Shown: positions 53,668-63,701, counted from the first letter of the stretch. The stretch is DNA of 64,000 nucleotides from Halococcus salsus (GCF_009900715.1 NZ_JAAAJC010000001.1:1043216-1107215); one strand, 5' to 3'. A program made the numbers and translations. Notes: generated by a model from the sequence alone, not told the origin.

Positions 53668-54252
53668 ATGGACCGTCTCTGTGTCTACTGCGGATCGAGT
53701 ATCGGTGCCCGACCGGCGTATCGAGACGCCGCCACGGAACTCGGGCGAACGCTCGCGGACCGTGGGATCGGATTGGTCTACGGTGGTGGCGACGTCGGAC
53801 TGATGGGTGCGGTCGCGGACGCGACGCTCGACGCGGGTGGCGAGGCCCACGGCGTGATCCCGGCGTCGCTCGTCGATGCCGAGGTCGCCCACGACGGGCT
53901 CACGGAACTCGACGTCGTCGATTCGATGCACGCGCGAAAACAGCGGATGGTCGACCTCGCCGACGGGTTCGTCGCGCTTCCCGGCGGTTTCGGCACCCTC
54001 GAAGAGCTCACCGAGGTCCTCACCTGGACCCAGCTCGGGCTCCACGACAACCCGTGTGGACTGTTGAACGTCGCGGACTACTACGCCGACCTCGCGGCGT
54101 TCTTCGACCATCAGGTGACCGAGGAGTTCGTGAGCCCGGCCCACCGGGCGATGGTCATCGTCGAGAACGACCCCGAAGCGCTCCTCGACCGGTTCGCCGA
54201 GTACGAGGCCCCGCCGCTGAAGGACGTGCTCGACAGCCCCGACGAGACCTGA
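53668..54252 (+). CDS. TIGR00730/LOG family Rossmann protein
   Basis: A 194-residue protein with the lysine-decarboxylase-like (LOG) motifs: [10 protein letters not shown] (residues 38-47), SMHARKQRM (86-94, conserved Met-x-x-Arg-Lys) and PGGFGTLEE (105-113). Plant and bacterial LOG enzymes release cytokinin-like bases from nucleotide monophosphates by phosphoribohydrolysis. The archaeal role is probably AMP or other nucleotide salvage. It precedes the MetE-like gene by about 60 bp, same strand. Confidence 0.9.
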   Translation: MDRLCVYCGSSIGARPAYRDAATELGRTLADRGIGLVYGGGDVGLMGAVADATLDAGGEAHGVIPASLVDAEVAHDGLTELDVVDSMHARKQRMVDLADGFVALPGGFGTLEELTEVLTWTQLGLHDNPCGLLNVADYYADLAAFFDHQVTEEFVSPAHRAMVIVENDPEALLDRFAEYEAPPLKDVLDSPDET

Positions 54253-54314
54253 TCTCCCGAGGGACAAGTACCGCTGGTTACATCAACACGCGCTTCGATA
54301 ACCCGAGTGAATAC

Positions 54315-55466
54315 ATGGGAGACGACCGTCGGATCCGGACGACGCACGTCGGGAGCCTGCCGCGGCCCCCGGAGCTGCTCGACCTCCTCACCGACCGCCA
54401 GGACGGCGAGGCGGTGGACGAAACGGAGTGGGAGACGACCGTCGCGGACGCCACGCGCGACGTCGTCGAACGCCAGGCCGAGACGGGGCTCGACATCGCC
54501 AACAACGGCGAGCAGTCCCGGGTCTCGTTCAACTGGTACGTCAAGGACCGCCTCAGCGGTATCGAGGGGGAACGCGAACAGGAGCTCTGGGCGGACCTCC
54601 AGGACTACCCCGACTACGCCGACCAGACCTTCCGAACGGACGTGATCGACCTCGCGATGCAGCCGGTCGTCGCCGACGCGATCGAGTACACCGGCCACGA
54701 GGAGGCCGAAGCCGAGATCGAGGGCTTCCGGGCCGCCCTCGCCGACACCGACGCCGACTTCGAGGACACGTTCATGACCTCGGCCTCGCCGAGCGTCGTC
54801 ACCGCGACCCACGTCAACGACTACTACGACACCCACGAGGCGTACCTCACCGCCGCCGCCGACGCGATGCAGGAAGAGTACGAGATCGTCGCCGACGCCG
54901 GGCTCACCCTCCAGATCGACGCGCCGGAACTCCTCACCGCCGGCCAGACCGAAGCCCTCGCGGACGCGTCCATCGAGGACGTCAAACAGGTCACGCGCCG
55001 GAACGTCGAGGCGCTCAACGGCGCGCTCGAAAACGTCCCCGCCGAGCAGGTCCGGCTGCACACCTGCTGGGGGAGCTACGAGGGCCCCGGCCACCTCGAC
55101 GCCGACCTCGCCGAGATGCTGCCGGTCATCTACGAAGCCGACATCACGGGGCTGAGCATCGAGCAGGCCAACCCCCGCCACCAGCACGAGTACCGTGCGT
55201 TCGCCGAACACCCGGTCCCGGACGGCTGGACGCTCGTGCCCGGCGTGGTGGACGTGAAGACGAACATCATCGACCACCCGCAGACGATCGCCGACCGCTT
55301 GGAGCGCGTCGCGAACGCGGTCGACGACGACACCCCGCTCGTCGCGGCCCCCGACTGTGGCTTCGGGACCCAGGCCGGGTTGGGAATGGTCAACCCCGAG
55401 ATCGCGTGGGCGAAACTCGGTGCACTGGTCGAGGGCGCGGCGATCGCGACCGAACGGCTCTACTGA
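54315..55466 (+). CDS. Cobalamin-independent methionine synthase-like protein (MetE C-terminal domain)
   Basis: A 383-residue TIM-barrel protein equivalent to the C-terminal half of MetE. It starts RTTHVGSLPRP. Zinc ligands are visible as H-x-C in LHTCWGSYEG and the last Cys in APDCGFGTQ. Archaeal short forms can methylate homocysteine or work on corrinoid/coenzyme-M-type donors; the related epoxyalkane:CoM transferase shares the fold. ATG 54315 is in the family position. Confidence 0.85.
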   Translation: MGDDRRIRTTHVGSLPRPPELLDLLTDRQDGEAVDETEWETTVADATRDVVERQAETGLDIANNGEQSRVSFNWYVKDRLSGIEGEREQELWADLQDYPDYADQTFRTDVIDLAMQPVVADAIEYTGHEEAEAEIEGFRAALADTDADFEDTFMTSASPSVVTATHVNDYYDTHEAYLTAAADAMQEEYEIVADAGLTLQIDAPELLTAGQTEALADASIEDVKQVTRRNVEALNGALENVPAEQVRLHTCWGSYEGPGHLDADLAEMLPVIYEADITGLSIEQANPRHQHEYRAFAEHPVPDGWTLVPGVVDVKTNIIDHPQTIADRLERVANAVDDDTPLVAAPDCGFGTQAGLGMVNPEIAWAKLGALVEGAAIATERLY

Positions 55467-55856
55467 CTGGTCCGAAGCGAATTCCTGATTTTGGCGGAGA
55501 TGGTGTGTCGGCGACGACCGCGAGTAACCCGTTGCAAACGAGAGACCGCACCGCTAACCACCACGCGACAGCCACGAGCCTCCCCAGCCGATTCACTTCA
55601 CTCGCTTCGCTCGTTTCGTTCATCCCTCGCACAGTGTTCGCGGCCGCGCGCTCACGTCCGTTCGCGCACGACCGCCAGCGCGCGCCAACCGTCCGCCACC
55701 GTACCGACAGCAACCACACCGCCACCGCACAGCCCGACCGTAACCGTGCTGCACCCCGCGTCCGCCGACTGCACCGCTCGGCGGCTGACGGGTCCGAAAA
55801 GCGAGCTGGGACACAGCGACTGCTCTGGAAACGGTGAAAAGGGGGAAGCGGTGTGT
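55467..55856. repeat. Gene-free region with a haloarchaeal interspersed-type sequence
   Basis: About 390 bp without a supportable gene. The stretch 55590-55700 contains TTCACTCGCTTCGCTCG-like runs (CACTTCACTCGCTTCGCTCG, then GCACAGTGTTCGCGGCCGCG). I have met these many times between genes of haloarchaea, so it may be a dispersed repeat. Open frames across it are Arg/Pro/Ser-rich and unlike halophile proteins. No tRNA fold was seen. Confidence 0.4.
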
Positions 55857-56150
55857 TCAGGCCGCGGGCGCTGCGGACTCGAAAGCCTCGTGGAAGGCCG
55901 TCGTCATGTCGTTGACCCGCTCGGTGCCGGCTTCGAGCGCGTCGAGCGGGGCGGTTCCGGGTTCGGTTCGGATCACGAGTATCGGGTCGGTCTGGCCACC
56001 CGACTGCTCGGGGTTCATGTCGTAGGTCGCGGCGGAGACGCCCTCGACTTCGAGGAGCGCGCCCTTGAGGACGTTCATGAACGTGTGGTCCTCGCCAGCG
56101 ATCTCGATCGAGAGTTCGGTGTCGTCGTTTTCGATGACGCGGAGGTCCAT
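55857..56150 (-). CDS. rpoL: DNA-directed RNA polymerase subunit L (Rpo11)
   Basis: A 97-residue subunit. [21 protein letters not shown] and the [24 protein letters not shown] core are the archaeal Rpo11/RPB11 dimerisation domain that pairs with subunit D to start polymerase assembly. The C-terminus has the family's long helix. Lies upstream of an interspersed-type region, without other polymerase genes. Confidence 0.95.
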   Translation of the reverse strand: MDLRVIENDDTELSIEIAGEDHTFMNVLKGALLEVEGVSAATYDMNPEQSGGQTDPILVIRTEPGTAPLDALEAGTERVNDMTTAFHEAFESAAPAA

Positions 56151-56233
56151 ACACCTCCTTCGTCGTCGCGCGCTTCAACCTGACGAATCCCGGCGCGCGA
56201 CAGAGTGAAACCCCTCGCTGTCCAGTCGTCGGT

Positions 56234-57943
56234 ATGACCTCGCCGTGGGCGGTGCTCGCACGCATTGTCCTGGTGCTCGCGGTCGTGGGGTCGGTGGTCG
56301 CGGTCGCGCGTCTCGACGACGAGCGCTGGGGCGAGCACCTCCAGGCATGGTTCGTCTACGGTATCCCGTGGGGGTCGCTTCTGACCGTGGGGTTCGTCCT
56401 CGCGGTCTACCTGGTCGTCCAGGGCGGCCTCACGTCGTGGGGAAACCCCGTCTCGCTCCCGTTCCGTGCGTGGTCGTACCGCTACCCGCTGGGGATGGCC
56501 GTCGCGCCGTTCGCCCACGTCGGCCCGAGCCACCTCGTGGGCAACCTCGTCGGCACGCTCGCGCTCGCGCCGCTCGCGGAGTACGCGTGGGGCCACTACC
56601 CGCCGACGCGCGACCGGGCTCGGGGCTCGGCCGTTCCGAGCGCCCGAGCCGAAGACGCGTTCGTGACGAGTCCCCGTGCTCGAATCCTCGCCGTGCCCGT
56701 CGCCGCGGTCGCAGTGGGGCTGTTCACCGGCCTGTTCTCGATCGGACCGATCATCGGCTTCTCGGGTGTGGTGTTCGCGTTCGCGGGGTTCACGCTGGTT
56801 CGCTACCCGCTCGCCACCGTGGTGGTGTTCGCGGCGAGCGGGGTGATCCAGCAGGTGTACGTCGCGCTCCGGAACCCGGTGGTCGAGACGGGCGCGAGCG
56901 GTGGCGGCTACGGGCTCCCGTGGTGGGCGACGGTCGCGATACAGGCCCACGCCCTCGGGTTACTGGCAGGAGTCGTCATCGGGGTCGCGGTGTTCCGCCG
57001 ACGCGAACGGCTGCCGTCGGCGGGGCGACTCTGGCTCGGCACGCTGGTGTTCGCCATCGGGCAGTCGCTCTGGGCGGTCTACTGGTTCCGCGGCAACGGC
57101 CAGTTCGTCCTCTTTCGAGCCCTCGGGGTGGCGCTGGTGTTCGCGCTCGCGTTGCTCGTCGCGGCGAGCGTCGCAACTCCCGGTCGGGCCAGGGGTGTCC
57201 GGGGTGTCCGACACGTCCGTCGAATCGTCGGCATCGAGCGCCGTGCAGGGGCGGCGATGGTGCTCCTGCTCGCGCTCGCGGTGCTCGCCGCGCCCGCGGT
57301 TCCCGTGAACCTCACGACGACCACCGCGACCGGAACAGCGCTCGCCCAAGACGACGGGTCCGCCACCGGAACGATGGACCGGGTTCAGGTCCGGGATTAC
57401 ACGGTCTACTACGCCGAGAACGTCACGAACCGGATGGTCTCGGTGGTCGACGTGTCGGCGTTCGGCGAGTCGACGACGGTGAACGCGAGCGGGGTGATCG
57501 TCGAGAGCGGACAGCGGAGCCTCTGGACCACCGGGGTCGAGGAGTCACGGCTCGCCTTCGCCGGCTGTGCCACGGTCGGCGTCGGCGGCCTCGGCTGGCG
57601 GGAGTCGGTCCACGTCTCCCGAACCGGCTGGAAGGCGATCGGCGGCGGCCACGCCTACAAGGTCCGGTTCGGTCGTGGCAACGACAGCCGACTCGCCTAT
57701 CTCTCGGGTCCGGCCACCGCCGACGTCACGGTCGCGAACCGGAACGTCTCGGTCGTCCCGCGCCGCGAGGGCTTCGGGGTCGTGGTCTCTCGGGCGAACG
57801 AGACCGTCGACCGCGTGAAACTCCCCGCGAACGGGACGACCGCCCGTGCGGGTGGCCTGAGCTTCGACCGGACCGGCGGTGACCTGTTCGTCGCCGTCGA
57901 CGGAACCAGAGTCCGGGTGGCCAGCCGCGAAACATACAAATGA
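56234..57943 (+). CDS. Rhomboid intramembrane protease with exported C-terminal domain
   Basis: A 569-residue protein. The rhomboid core occupies residues 35-255: His100/Asn104 in GPSHLVGNLVG, nucleophile Ser177 in GFSGVVFAFAG and general base His239 in AIQAHALGLLAG. It has further helices near 260-310 and another (AAMVLLLALAVLAAPAVPVN) near 340. After that, about 220 residues are Thr/Asn/Val-rich and lack helices (an exported beta domain with N-glycosylation sequons). The extra domain is not part of ordinary rhomboids. Divergent from rpoL. Confidence 0.87.
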   Translation: MTSPWAVLARIVLVLAVVGSVVAVARLDDERWGEHLQAWFVYGIPWGSLLTVGFVLAVYLVVQGGLTSWGNPVSLPFRAWSYRYPLGMAVAPFAHVGPSHLVGNLVGTLALAPLAEYAWGHYPPTRDRARGSAVPSARAEDAFVTSPRARILAVPVAAVAVGLFTGLFSIGPIIGFSGVVFAFAGFTLVRYPLATVVVFAASGVIQQVYVALRNPVVETGASGGGYGLPWWATVAIQAHALGLLAGVVIGVAVFRRRERLPSAGRLWLGTLVFAIGQSLWAVYWFRGNGQFVLFRALGVALVFALALLVAASVATPGRARGVRGVRHVRRIVGIERRAGAAMVLLLALAVLAAPAVPVNLTTTTATGTALAQDDGSATGTMDRVQVRDYTVYYAENVTNRMVSVVDVSAFGESTTVNASGVIVESGQRSLWTTGVEESRLAFAGCATVGVGGLGWRESVHVSRTGWKAIGGGHAYKVRFGRGNDSRLAYLSGPATADVTVANRNVSVVPRREGFGVVVSRANETVDRVKLPANGTTARAGGLSFDRTGGDLFVAVDGTRVRVASRETYK

Positions 57944-58032
57944 TATGTCACCAAAACTCCGTATCGACCTGTACTCGTTGCGCAGGCAACCCGAAGGAAT
58001 AGAACGGTCGAGCCCTATCGAGAGGAACGACC

Positions 58033-58317
58033 GTGTACGACCGCACCTCGATTCCCTCCAGACCGCTCGAACGGCCGGACGTCGACCGGATCCGCGCCCA
58101 GCCCGACGTCGAGTCGGTTATCTCGCTCGGGACGGCCCCGCTCGACGGGCGCTCGTCCCGGGAACCGGACGCGACGAAACGACTGGTGCTCCTGACCGGG
58201 CGGACGGTCTCCGCGCTCGAATACGACGGTGTCGACTGGTCGAGGGAGATCCTCGAAACCGACGCCGACCGGGGCGACCAGCTTCGGTGTGCGCTCGACC
58301 TGCTGCACAACCACTGA
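58033..58317 (+). CDS. Uncharacterised 94-residue protein
   Basis: A small soluble protein from GTG 58033, with AGAGGAACG (58021-58029) as a possible ribosome site upstream. It contains RPDVDRIRAQPDVESVISLG and ends LDLLHNH. Acidic and haloarchaeal in style. No family recognised. It ends close to the convergent methyltransferase gene. Confidence 0.5.
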   Translation: MYDRTSIPSRPLERPDVDRIRAQPDVESVISLGTAPLDGRSSREPDATKRLVLLTGRTVSALEYDGVDWSREILETDADRGDQLRCALDLLHNH

Positions 58318-58353
58318 CCACCGGCACGGGAGCCGTGAACCGAGACCGACGGC

Positions 58354-58977
58354 TCAGTCCCACTCGATACGGAACAGCTCGGCGTCGATGGTGCGCGTCT
58401 CCTCGTCGTGGAACGCGAACCGGTTCGGGAGGTCGAGTTCGGTACGGAACTTCCTCGTAACTGTGCCGTCGTTGTCGGCGGCGAACGACTCCACGAACGT
58501 CTGGCTCCCGGCGTTGTGGACCGAGTAGGAGACGTCGCCGAGGCGGGCGGCGGCCGCGAGGAACTCGCGGTCGGCGTGGGCGTTGTCGTTCTGGGCACCG
58601 AACGGGGGGTTCATCACGACGGTCGTACGGTCGGATGGGTCGAGCGGCGCGTCGGTGGCGTCGGCCCGAACCCACGAGACGTCCGCCGCGGTGCCGACCC
58701 GACGGCGGTTCTCGACCGCGGTCCGGAGCGGGTCGATGTCGACGTCGAGGCCAACGACACCGGTCGGGCCGCGGAGCGCGGCCGCGAGCGCGAGCATCCC
58801 GGTCCCCGTCCCGAGGTCGACCACCAGCCGGTCCTCGATGTCGCCCTGGAGGTCGGCGTCGTGGACGAGGCGGGCGGCCAGCTCCGGCGGGGTCCGGTAC
58901 TGTTCGAGCGAGACCCGCGGGTTCTCGAAGCCGGCGACCACGGCGAGCTGCTGGGCCAGCGCACTCACGGAGCTCAT
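58354..58977 (-). CDS. METTL5-like RNA methyltransferase
   Basis: A 207-residue Rossmann methyltransferase. The SAM-binding loop is VVDLGTGTGMLA (about residues 50-61), GLDVDIDP binds the ribose, and the catalytic NPPF (near 121) marks exocyclic N6-adenine methylation. Eukaryotic METTL5 methylates 18S rRNA, and archaeal homologues likely methylate 16S rRNA. The FENPRVSLEQYRTPPELAARL leader is the family start. Confidence 0.87.
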   Translation of the reverse strand: MSSVSALAQQLAVVAGFENPRVSLEQYRTPPELAARLVHDADLQGDIEDRLVVDLGTGTGMLALAAALRGPTGVVGLDVDIDPLRTAVENRRRVGTAADVSWVRADATDAPLDPSDRTTVVMNPPFGAQNDNAHADREFLAAAARLGDVSYSVHNAGSQTFVESFAADNDGTVTRKFRTELDLPNRFAFHDEETRTIDAELFRIEWD

Positions 58978-59073
58978 CGGGTACGACCTACCGACCGCGA
59001 CGAGGAAAGCGTTTGGAGATCCGTCTGGGCCGTCGCCGGGGATTAAGTCGCTGGTGACCGTCGATCACGCACG

Positions 59074-60018
59074 ATGTCCTCGGAACTCGATCCCCAAGTC
59101 CGTGCGCTGCTCGATACCTTGGACGAACAGCGCGCGCCACCGACCTACGGTGTCTCGGTCGAGACCGCACGCGACCAGCTCGAAGAGCTGTTCTCCGCGG
59201 CCGACCCCGAGCCCGTCGGGGAGGTTCGAAACTTCGATATCCAGGGGCCAGCGGGTCCGCTCCCGGTGCGGCTCTACGCCCCCGAGGCCGCCGACGGCCC
59301 GCTCCCGGTGTTCGTGACCTTCCACGGCGGTGGCTGGGTCATCGGGAGCCTCGACACCCACGACGCGGTGTGTCGCGGGATCGCCAACGAGGCCGACTGC
59401 CTCGTGCTCTCGGTGGACTACCGGCTCGCGCCCGAACACCCCTTCCCGGCGGCGGTCGAGGACTGCTACGCCGCGACCGAGTGGGCCGCCGAGTTCGCGC
59501 CCGAGATCGGCGGCGACCCCGATCGGATCGCGGTGGGCGGCGACAGCGCCGGCGGCAACCTCACCGCCGCCGTCAGCCTCATGGCGCGCGACCAGGGTGG
59601 CCCCGACCTGTGTCACCAGTCGCTGATCTACCCGGCGGTCGCCTCGCCCCCGCTCCACGAGTTCGACTCCTACGCGGAGAACGGCGAGGGTTACTTCCTC
59701 GAACGCGACGACATGGCGTGGTTCTACGAGCGGTACATCCCGCGCGCGACCGATGCCCGCAACGAGTACGCCGCGCCACTGCTCGCCCGCGACCTCGCGG
59801 ACCTTCCCCCGGCGACGCTCATCACCGGTGGGTTCGACCCGCTCCGCGACGAGGGCTATGCCTACGCCGACCGCCTCCGCGACGCGGGCGTGGCGGTCGA
59901 ACACGAGCACTTCGAGGGGATGATCCACGGCTTCATCAGCATGACCGACGTCATCGACCGGAGCCGTGACGCGATCGAGGTGGTGGCGGAGGGGCTTCGG
60001 AACTCCTTCGAGACGTAG
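59074..60018 (+). CDS. Alpha/beta hydrolase (hormone-sensitive lipase family)
   Basis: A 314-residue esterase. The oxyanion loop is HGGGW (about residues 84-88), nucleophile Ser near 157 in GGDSAGGN, acid Asp near 255 (GGFDPLRDEG) and His near 285 (GMIHGF). An N-terminal cap of about 70 residues precedes the sheet. Acts on short acyl esters; natural substrate unknown. Monocistronic. Confidence 0.92.
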   Translation: MSSELDPQVRALLDTLDEQRAPPTYGVSVETARDQLEELFSAADPEPVGEVRNFDIQGPAGPLPVRLYAPEAADGPLPVFVTFHGGGWVIGSLDTHDAVCRGIANEADCLVLSVDYRLAPEHPFPAAVEDCYAATEWAAEFAPEIGGDPDRIAVGGDSAGGNLTAAVSLMARDQGGPDLCHQSLIYPAVASPPLHEFDSYAENGEGYFLERDDMAWFYERYIPRATDARNEYAAPLLARDLADLPPATLITGGFDPLRDEGYAYADRLRDAGVAVEHEHFEGMIHGFISMTDVIDRSRDAIEVVAEGLRNSFET

Positions 60019-60066
60019 CGCCACGACGGTGCAAATGACGAGACGACATCGTCGTCGGCTGCGAGG

Positions 60067-60079
60067 TTTTATATTTTTA
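60067..60079 (+). promoter_or_regulatory. Promoter of the gene at 60097
   Basis: TTTTATATTTTTA ends about 18 nt before ATG 60097, so the TATA core is 22-29 nt upstream of a leaderless start. Confidence 0.6.
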
Positions 60080-60096
60080 GAACTCGTCTGTATTGT

Positions 60097-60342
60097 ATGA
60101 AATATCTCCCACCACGCTGGCAGGTCCGGGAGTGGGTGTCGCTGGTTCCGTACATCGCGTTGGCGTATCTACTCCTCTACGTCGGTTTCAGCGGTGTCGA
60201 ACTGGCTCTCACCCAGGAATCGTTCGTTCGCTACTTCCTTTCGGTTCCGAACAGCATGGCGTACGACCTCTTCCTCGTGTCGCTTCTCATCACCGTTCCG
60301 TACGCCCTGTACCGAACGTGGGAGTGGTACCTCGACGGGTGA
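60097..60342 (+). CDS. Small membrane protein with lower G+C codon use
   Basis: An 81-residue protein with aromatic-rich helices (WVSLVPYIALAYLLLYVGFS; AYDLFLVSLLITVPYALYR) and basic ends. Its codon use includes more A/T-ending codons than its neighbours, perhaps recent arrival. A clear TATA box precedes it. No family recognised. Confidence 0.6.
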   Translation: MKYLPPRWQVREWVSLVPYIALAYLLLYVGFSGVELALTQESFVRYFLSVPNSMAYDLFLVSLLITVPYALYRTWEWYLDG

Positions 60343-60476
60343 GTCGCTCTGCCTCGACTAACATCGATCATTCGGTCGCCGAGGTCCTCACGCCGTTCCA
60401 GCCAGCAAGCGTCGCACGGGCCGACTCCCGGTCAACACGTTTACGATGTCGTGTGTGACGAGCGATTGACCAGTCT

Positions 60477-62345
60477 TCAGGGCCCGTATGCCACCCCGCC
60501 GTTCCGGAAGTCCGCCGCCCCGGTGTACTCACCTGTCTGCTGATCGATCTGGATCGCCATCACGTTACCCAGCGTCGTAAAGGGCGAGACATCGTAGCCC
60601 CGCTCGCGAAGCCCGTCCTGGACTTCTTCGGGAACGGAGGCTTCGGGATAGACCGTCGGCCCGGAGTTGCCGTAGAAGCGCGGCTCGGCGACCGCCTCCG
60701 CGAGGTCCATGTCGAACGCCACGAGATTGAGTATCACCTCCGCGACCGTCGTGATGATGGTCGTGCCGCCGGGCGAGCCCACAGTCAAAAACGGCTCGCC
60801 GTCCCGGAAGACGATGGTGGGGCTCGTGGAACTGAGCGGGCGTTTCAACGGCTGGACCTCGTTCGGCCCGCCAGGCTGGGCGTCGAAGTCGGTGAGTTCG
60901 TTGTTGAGCATGAACCCGTAGTCGGGCACCATCAGCCCGCTCCCGAACAGCTGCTCGATAGTGCTCGTCCACGAGACGAGGTTGCCATCCGCGTCGGCGG
61001 TGGTGAAGTGGGTCGTACTCCCGAGCGGGTTCGCTATCGACGGGCGCGGCGCATCCTGAATCGCCCCCACGTCGTCGAGGGTGAGCGGGTCGATGGCGTA
61101 GGGTGACCCGGGCTGGTAGCTCCACGGGTCGCCGGGCTCCTGCGTCCCGGGGGTCGCCTGCTCGTAGTTTATCATCCCGCGGCGTTCGTCGAGATACTCC
61201 GGGTCCAGCAGCCCCTGCCACGGCGCGTCCACGAACTGCTTGTCACCCATGTACTCGCCGCGGTCGGCGTAGGCGAGTTTGAAGACCTCGGCGAGCCGCT
61301 GGTAGACCTCGATCGACTGCCGGTCGTACTGGCCGAGGTCGAGCGGTTCGAGCAGCGAGAGGATCTGAGCGATCGTCAGCCCGCCGGAGCTCGGCAGCGG
61401 CTGGGTTCGGACCGTGACGTCGCCGTACTCGACGTACTCCGGGGTGTCGATCGTGACGTTGTACGCCCCGAGGTCGGCGGTGGTCATGCTCCCGCCGTTC
61501 TCCTGGACGGTCTCGGCGAGCGCTTCGCCGATCTCCCCTTTGTAGATAGCGCCGACGCCCTCGTCGGCGATCGTCTCGAACGTCGACGCGAGGTCGGGCT
61601 GGACGAGGTCGTCGCCGACGTCGAGCGGCTCGCCGCCGGGGGCGAACACCGCGCGGGCGGCGTCGTTGAATTTACCATACTCTTCGGCGATCGTGCGAGC
61701 GAGGTAGTCGTCGACCCGGGCTCCGTTGGCGAGGTCGATGGCAGGCTGGATCAGCTCTTCGACCTCGCGGGTGCCGAAGCGTTTCAGCGCGACGTCGCAC
61801 GCCTTGAACGTTCCGGGGACTCCAACCGCCTGGCCGAGGGTGATGCGCGTCTCGAACGGGATCGGCTCGCCGTCGTCGAGGAACATGTCGGGCGTCGCAC
61901 CGAAGGGTGCGCGCTCGCGGTTGTCGATCGAGTAGAGTTCGTCCTCCTCGGCGTCGTAGACCACCATGAACCCGCCGCCGCCGAGGCCCGATGTGTGGGG
62001 CTGGACGGCGTTGAGCGCGAACTGGACCGCGACCGCCGCATCGACCGCGTTGCCGCCCGCGTCGAGCACGTCGGTGCCGGCCGTGACCGCCCGCGGATCG
62101 CTCGCCGCCACTATCCCGTCGCTACTGGTGGCCGTGTCGACCCGCTCGATCCGCTCGCGTTCGTCGTCCCAGGCGGACGCGCGGCCGGCGCTCATCGAGA
62201 GTGCCCCCGCCCCGAGTGCGACGGCCGATCCCTTCAGAAACGTTCGTCGGTCGCTTCCCGATCGGGTTTTCGGCTCCCGATCCGCGAGTTCGCTCGCTGG
62301 TGAATCCGTTACCGTCGATGTCCCGTCATCGTCGTGCTGTGACAT
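60477..62345 (-). CDS. ggt: Tat-exported gamma-glutamyltransferase
   Basis: A 622-residue Ntn-hydrolase. The Tat signal is SDRRTFLKGSAVALGAGALS (about 30-50), followed by an exported mature protein that self-cleaves at the catalytic Thr (near residue 443, STTHFTTADADGN) into large and small subunits. LPSSGGLTI and SPGGTTIITTV line the gamma-glutamyl pocket. It transfers or hydrolyses gamma-glutamyl groups outside the cell (glutathione, gamma-glutamylcysteine, poly-gamma-glutamate). ATG 62345. Confidence 0.92.
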   Translation of the reverse strand: MSQHDDDGTSTVTDSPASELADREPKTRSGSDRRTFLKGSAVALGAGALSMSAGRASAWDDERERIERVDTATSSDGIVAASDPRAVTAGTDVLDAGGNAVDAAVAVQFALNAVQPHTSGLGGGGFMVVYDAEEDELYSIDNRERAPFGATPDMFLDDGEPIPFETRITLGQAVGVPGTFKACDVALKRFGTREVEELIQPAIDLANGARVDDYLARTIAEEYGKFNDAARAVFAPGGEPLDVGDDLVQPDLASTFETIADEGVGAIYKGEIGEALAETVQENGGSMTTADLGAYNVTIDTPEYVEYGDVTVRTQPLPSSGGLTIAQILSLLEPLDLGQYDRQSIEVYQRLAEVFKLAYADRGEYMGDKQFVDAPWQGLLDPEYLDERRGMINYEQATPGTQEPGDPWSYQPGSPYAIDPLTLDDVGAIQDAPRPSIANPLGSTTHFTTADADGNLVSWTSTIEQLFGSGLMVPDYGFMLNNELTDFDAQPGGPNEVQPLKRPLSSTSPTIVFRDGEPFLTVGSPGGTTIITTVAEVILNLVAFDMDLAEAVAEPRFYGNSGPTVYPEASVPEEVQDGLRERGYDVSPFTTLGNVMAIQIDQQTGEYTGAADFRNGGVAYGP

Positions 62346-62518
62346 ACCGTACGAACGTGTCGTGCTACCGTCTTAAATCCACAGCACGATCGACAGCCTC
62401 GGACCGTCGCGATGACGTCGATCCACGGTCTTCGCGACTGGATTACCGGTACCCGAAACGGCCTAGGTTTCCTCCGGTTCCGTCACCGTTTTTCGCGGTC
62501 GGCGGCTACGCGGAATCG

Positions 62519-63619
62519 ATGACGGAGGACCTGTTTACGCCGCTTTCGTTGCGCGAGACCGAAGCCCGGAATCGGGTGATGGTCTCGCCGATGTGTCAGT
62601 ACTCGTGTGAAGACCGTGACGGGATGGCCTCGAACTGGCATCTCGTTCATCTGGGAAGTCGCGCGGTCGGCGGGGCCGGCATCGTGATGACCGAAGCCAC
62701 CGCCGTCGAACCTCGTGGGCGGATATCGCCCGAGGACCTCGGCATCTGGAGCGACGAGCACGGCGAAGCGCTCGCGCCGACCGCCGAGTTCATCGCCGAC
62801 CAGGGGTCGGTCCCGGCGATCCAGCTGGCTCACGCCGGTCGGAAGGCCGCGACGAGCCGGCCGTGGGAGGGGCACGACCCGCTCCAGCCCGACGAGGGTG
62901 GCTGGGAGGTGCTCGCACCGAGCGACGACGCGTGGGACTACGGCGACCAGGAGTCCCCGCCGCTGAAGAAGGCCGACCAGGACGACATCGAGGGCGTGAT
63001 CGACTCCTTCCGCGAGAGCGCCGAACGCGCGCTCGACGCCGGCTTCGAGGTCGCGGAGGTCCACGCGGCCCACGGCTACCTCCTCCACGAGTTCCTCTCG
63101 CCGGTCACGAACCACCGCGAGGACGACTACGGGGGCAGCTTCGAGAACCGCGCGCGCTTGGTTCGGGAAGTCACCGAGGCGGTGCGCGAGGTCTGGCCCG
63201 ACGACAAACCCGTCTTCGTTCGTATCTCGGCGACCGACTGGATCGAGGGGCAGGAATCGTGGGACCCCGACCAGTCCGCACGGCTCGCGGACGTGCTCTA
63301 CGAGGCCGGCGCGGACCTGCTCGACGTGAGTGCCGGCGGGGCCGACCCCGCTCAGGAAGTCCCCCACTCCGGGCCGAACTACCAGGTGCCCTACGCCGAG
63401 CACATCAGCGAACAGAAGGAGAGCGACATCGCGATCGGCGCGGTCGGCGGGATCGAGACCGCCGAACAGGCCGATGCGATCGTTCGCAACGACCGCGCGG
63501 ACCTCGCGATCCTCGCGCGCGAACACCTTCGTGACCCCTACTTCTCGCTCCACGCCGCCGACACGCTCGACCAGTCCGAGGAGGCCCCGGTGCCGGACCA
63601 GTACCGCCGCGGGTTCTGA
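62519..63619 (+). CDS. NADH:flavin oxidoreductase, old yellow enzyme (YqjM type)
   Basis: A 366-residue FMN TIM barrel that reduces activated C=C bonds with NAD(P)H. YqjM-group marks: VSPMCQYSC (the Cys that tunes FMN), [14 protein letters not shown], the HAGRKA active-site His segment, and [16 protein letters not shown] with the catalytic pair. The C-terminal FMN phosphate loop is [15 protein letters not shown] 62519 ([13 protein letters not shown]). Upstream sequence in frame is basic and rejected. Confidence 0.92.
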   Translation: MTEDLFTPLSLRETEARNRVMVSPMCQYSCEDRDGMASNWHLVHLGSRAVGGAGIVMTEATAVEPRGRISPEDLGIWSDEHGEALAPTAEFIADQGSVPAIQLAHAGRKAATSRPWEGHDPLQPDEGGWEVLAPSDDAWDYGDQESPPLKKADQDDIEGVIDSFRESAERALDAGFEVAEVHAAHGYLLHEFLSPVTNHREDDYGGSFENRARLVREVTEAVREVWPDDKPVFVRISATDWIEGQESWDPDQSARLADVLYEAGADLLDVSAGGADPAQEVPHSGPNYQVPYAEHISEQKESDIAIGAVGGIETAEQADAIVRNDRADLAILAREHLRDPYFSLHAADTLDQSEEAPVPDQYRRGF

Positions 63620-63701
63620 TCTCTTCGGCGGTTCTAATCCCCCGGCCGTCTCGACTGCCGGTGCCGAAAGAGGTTATCGTGTTCCATTCGTTTTCCGGGA
63701 C

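Noticed and set aside
53401-54267. Long minus-strand frame opposite the LOG gene
   Set aside because: Only its last 56 residues look like a real membrane protein; the rest is antisense to the LOG gene.
55390-56265. Minus-strand open frame spanning the gap after the MetE-like gene
   Set aside because: Overlaps rpoL in another frame; Arg/Pro/Ser-rich and containing the interspersed-type sequence; not a protein.
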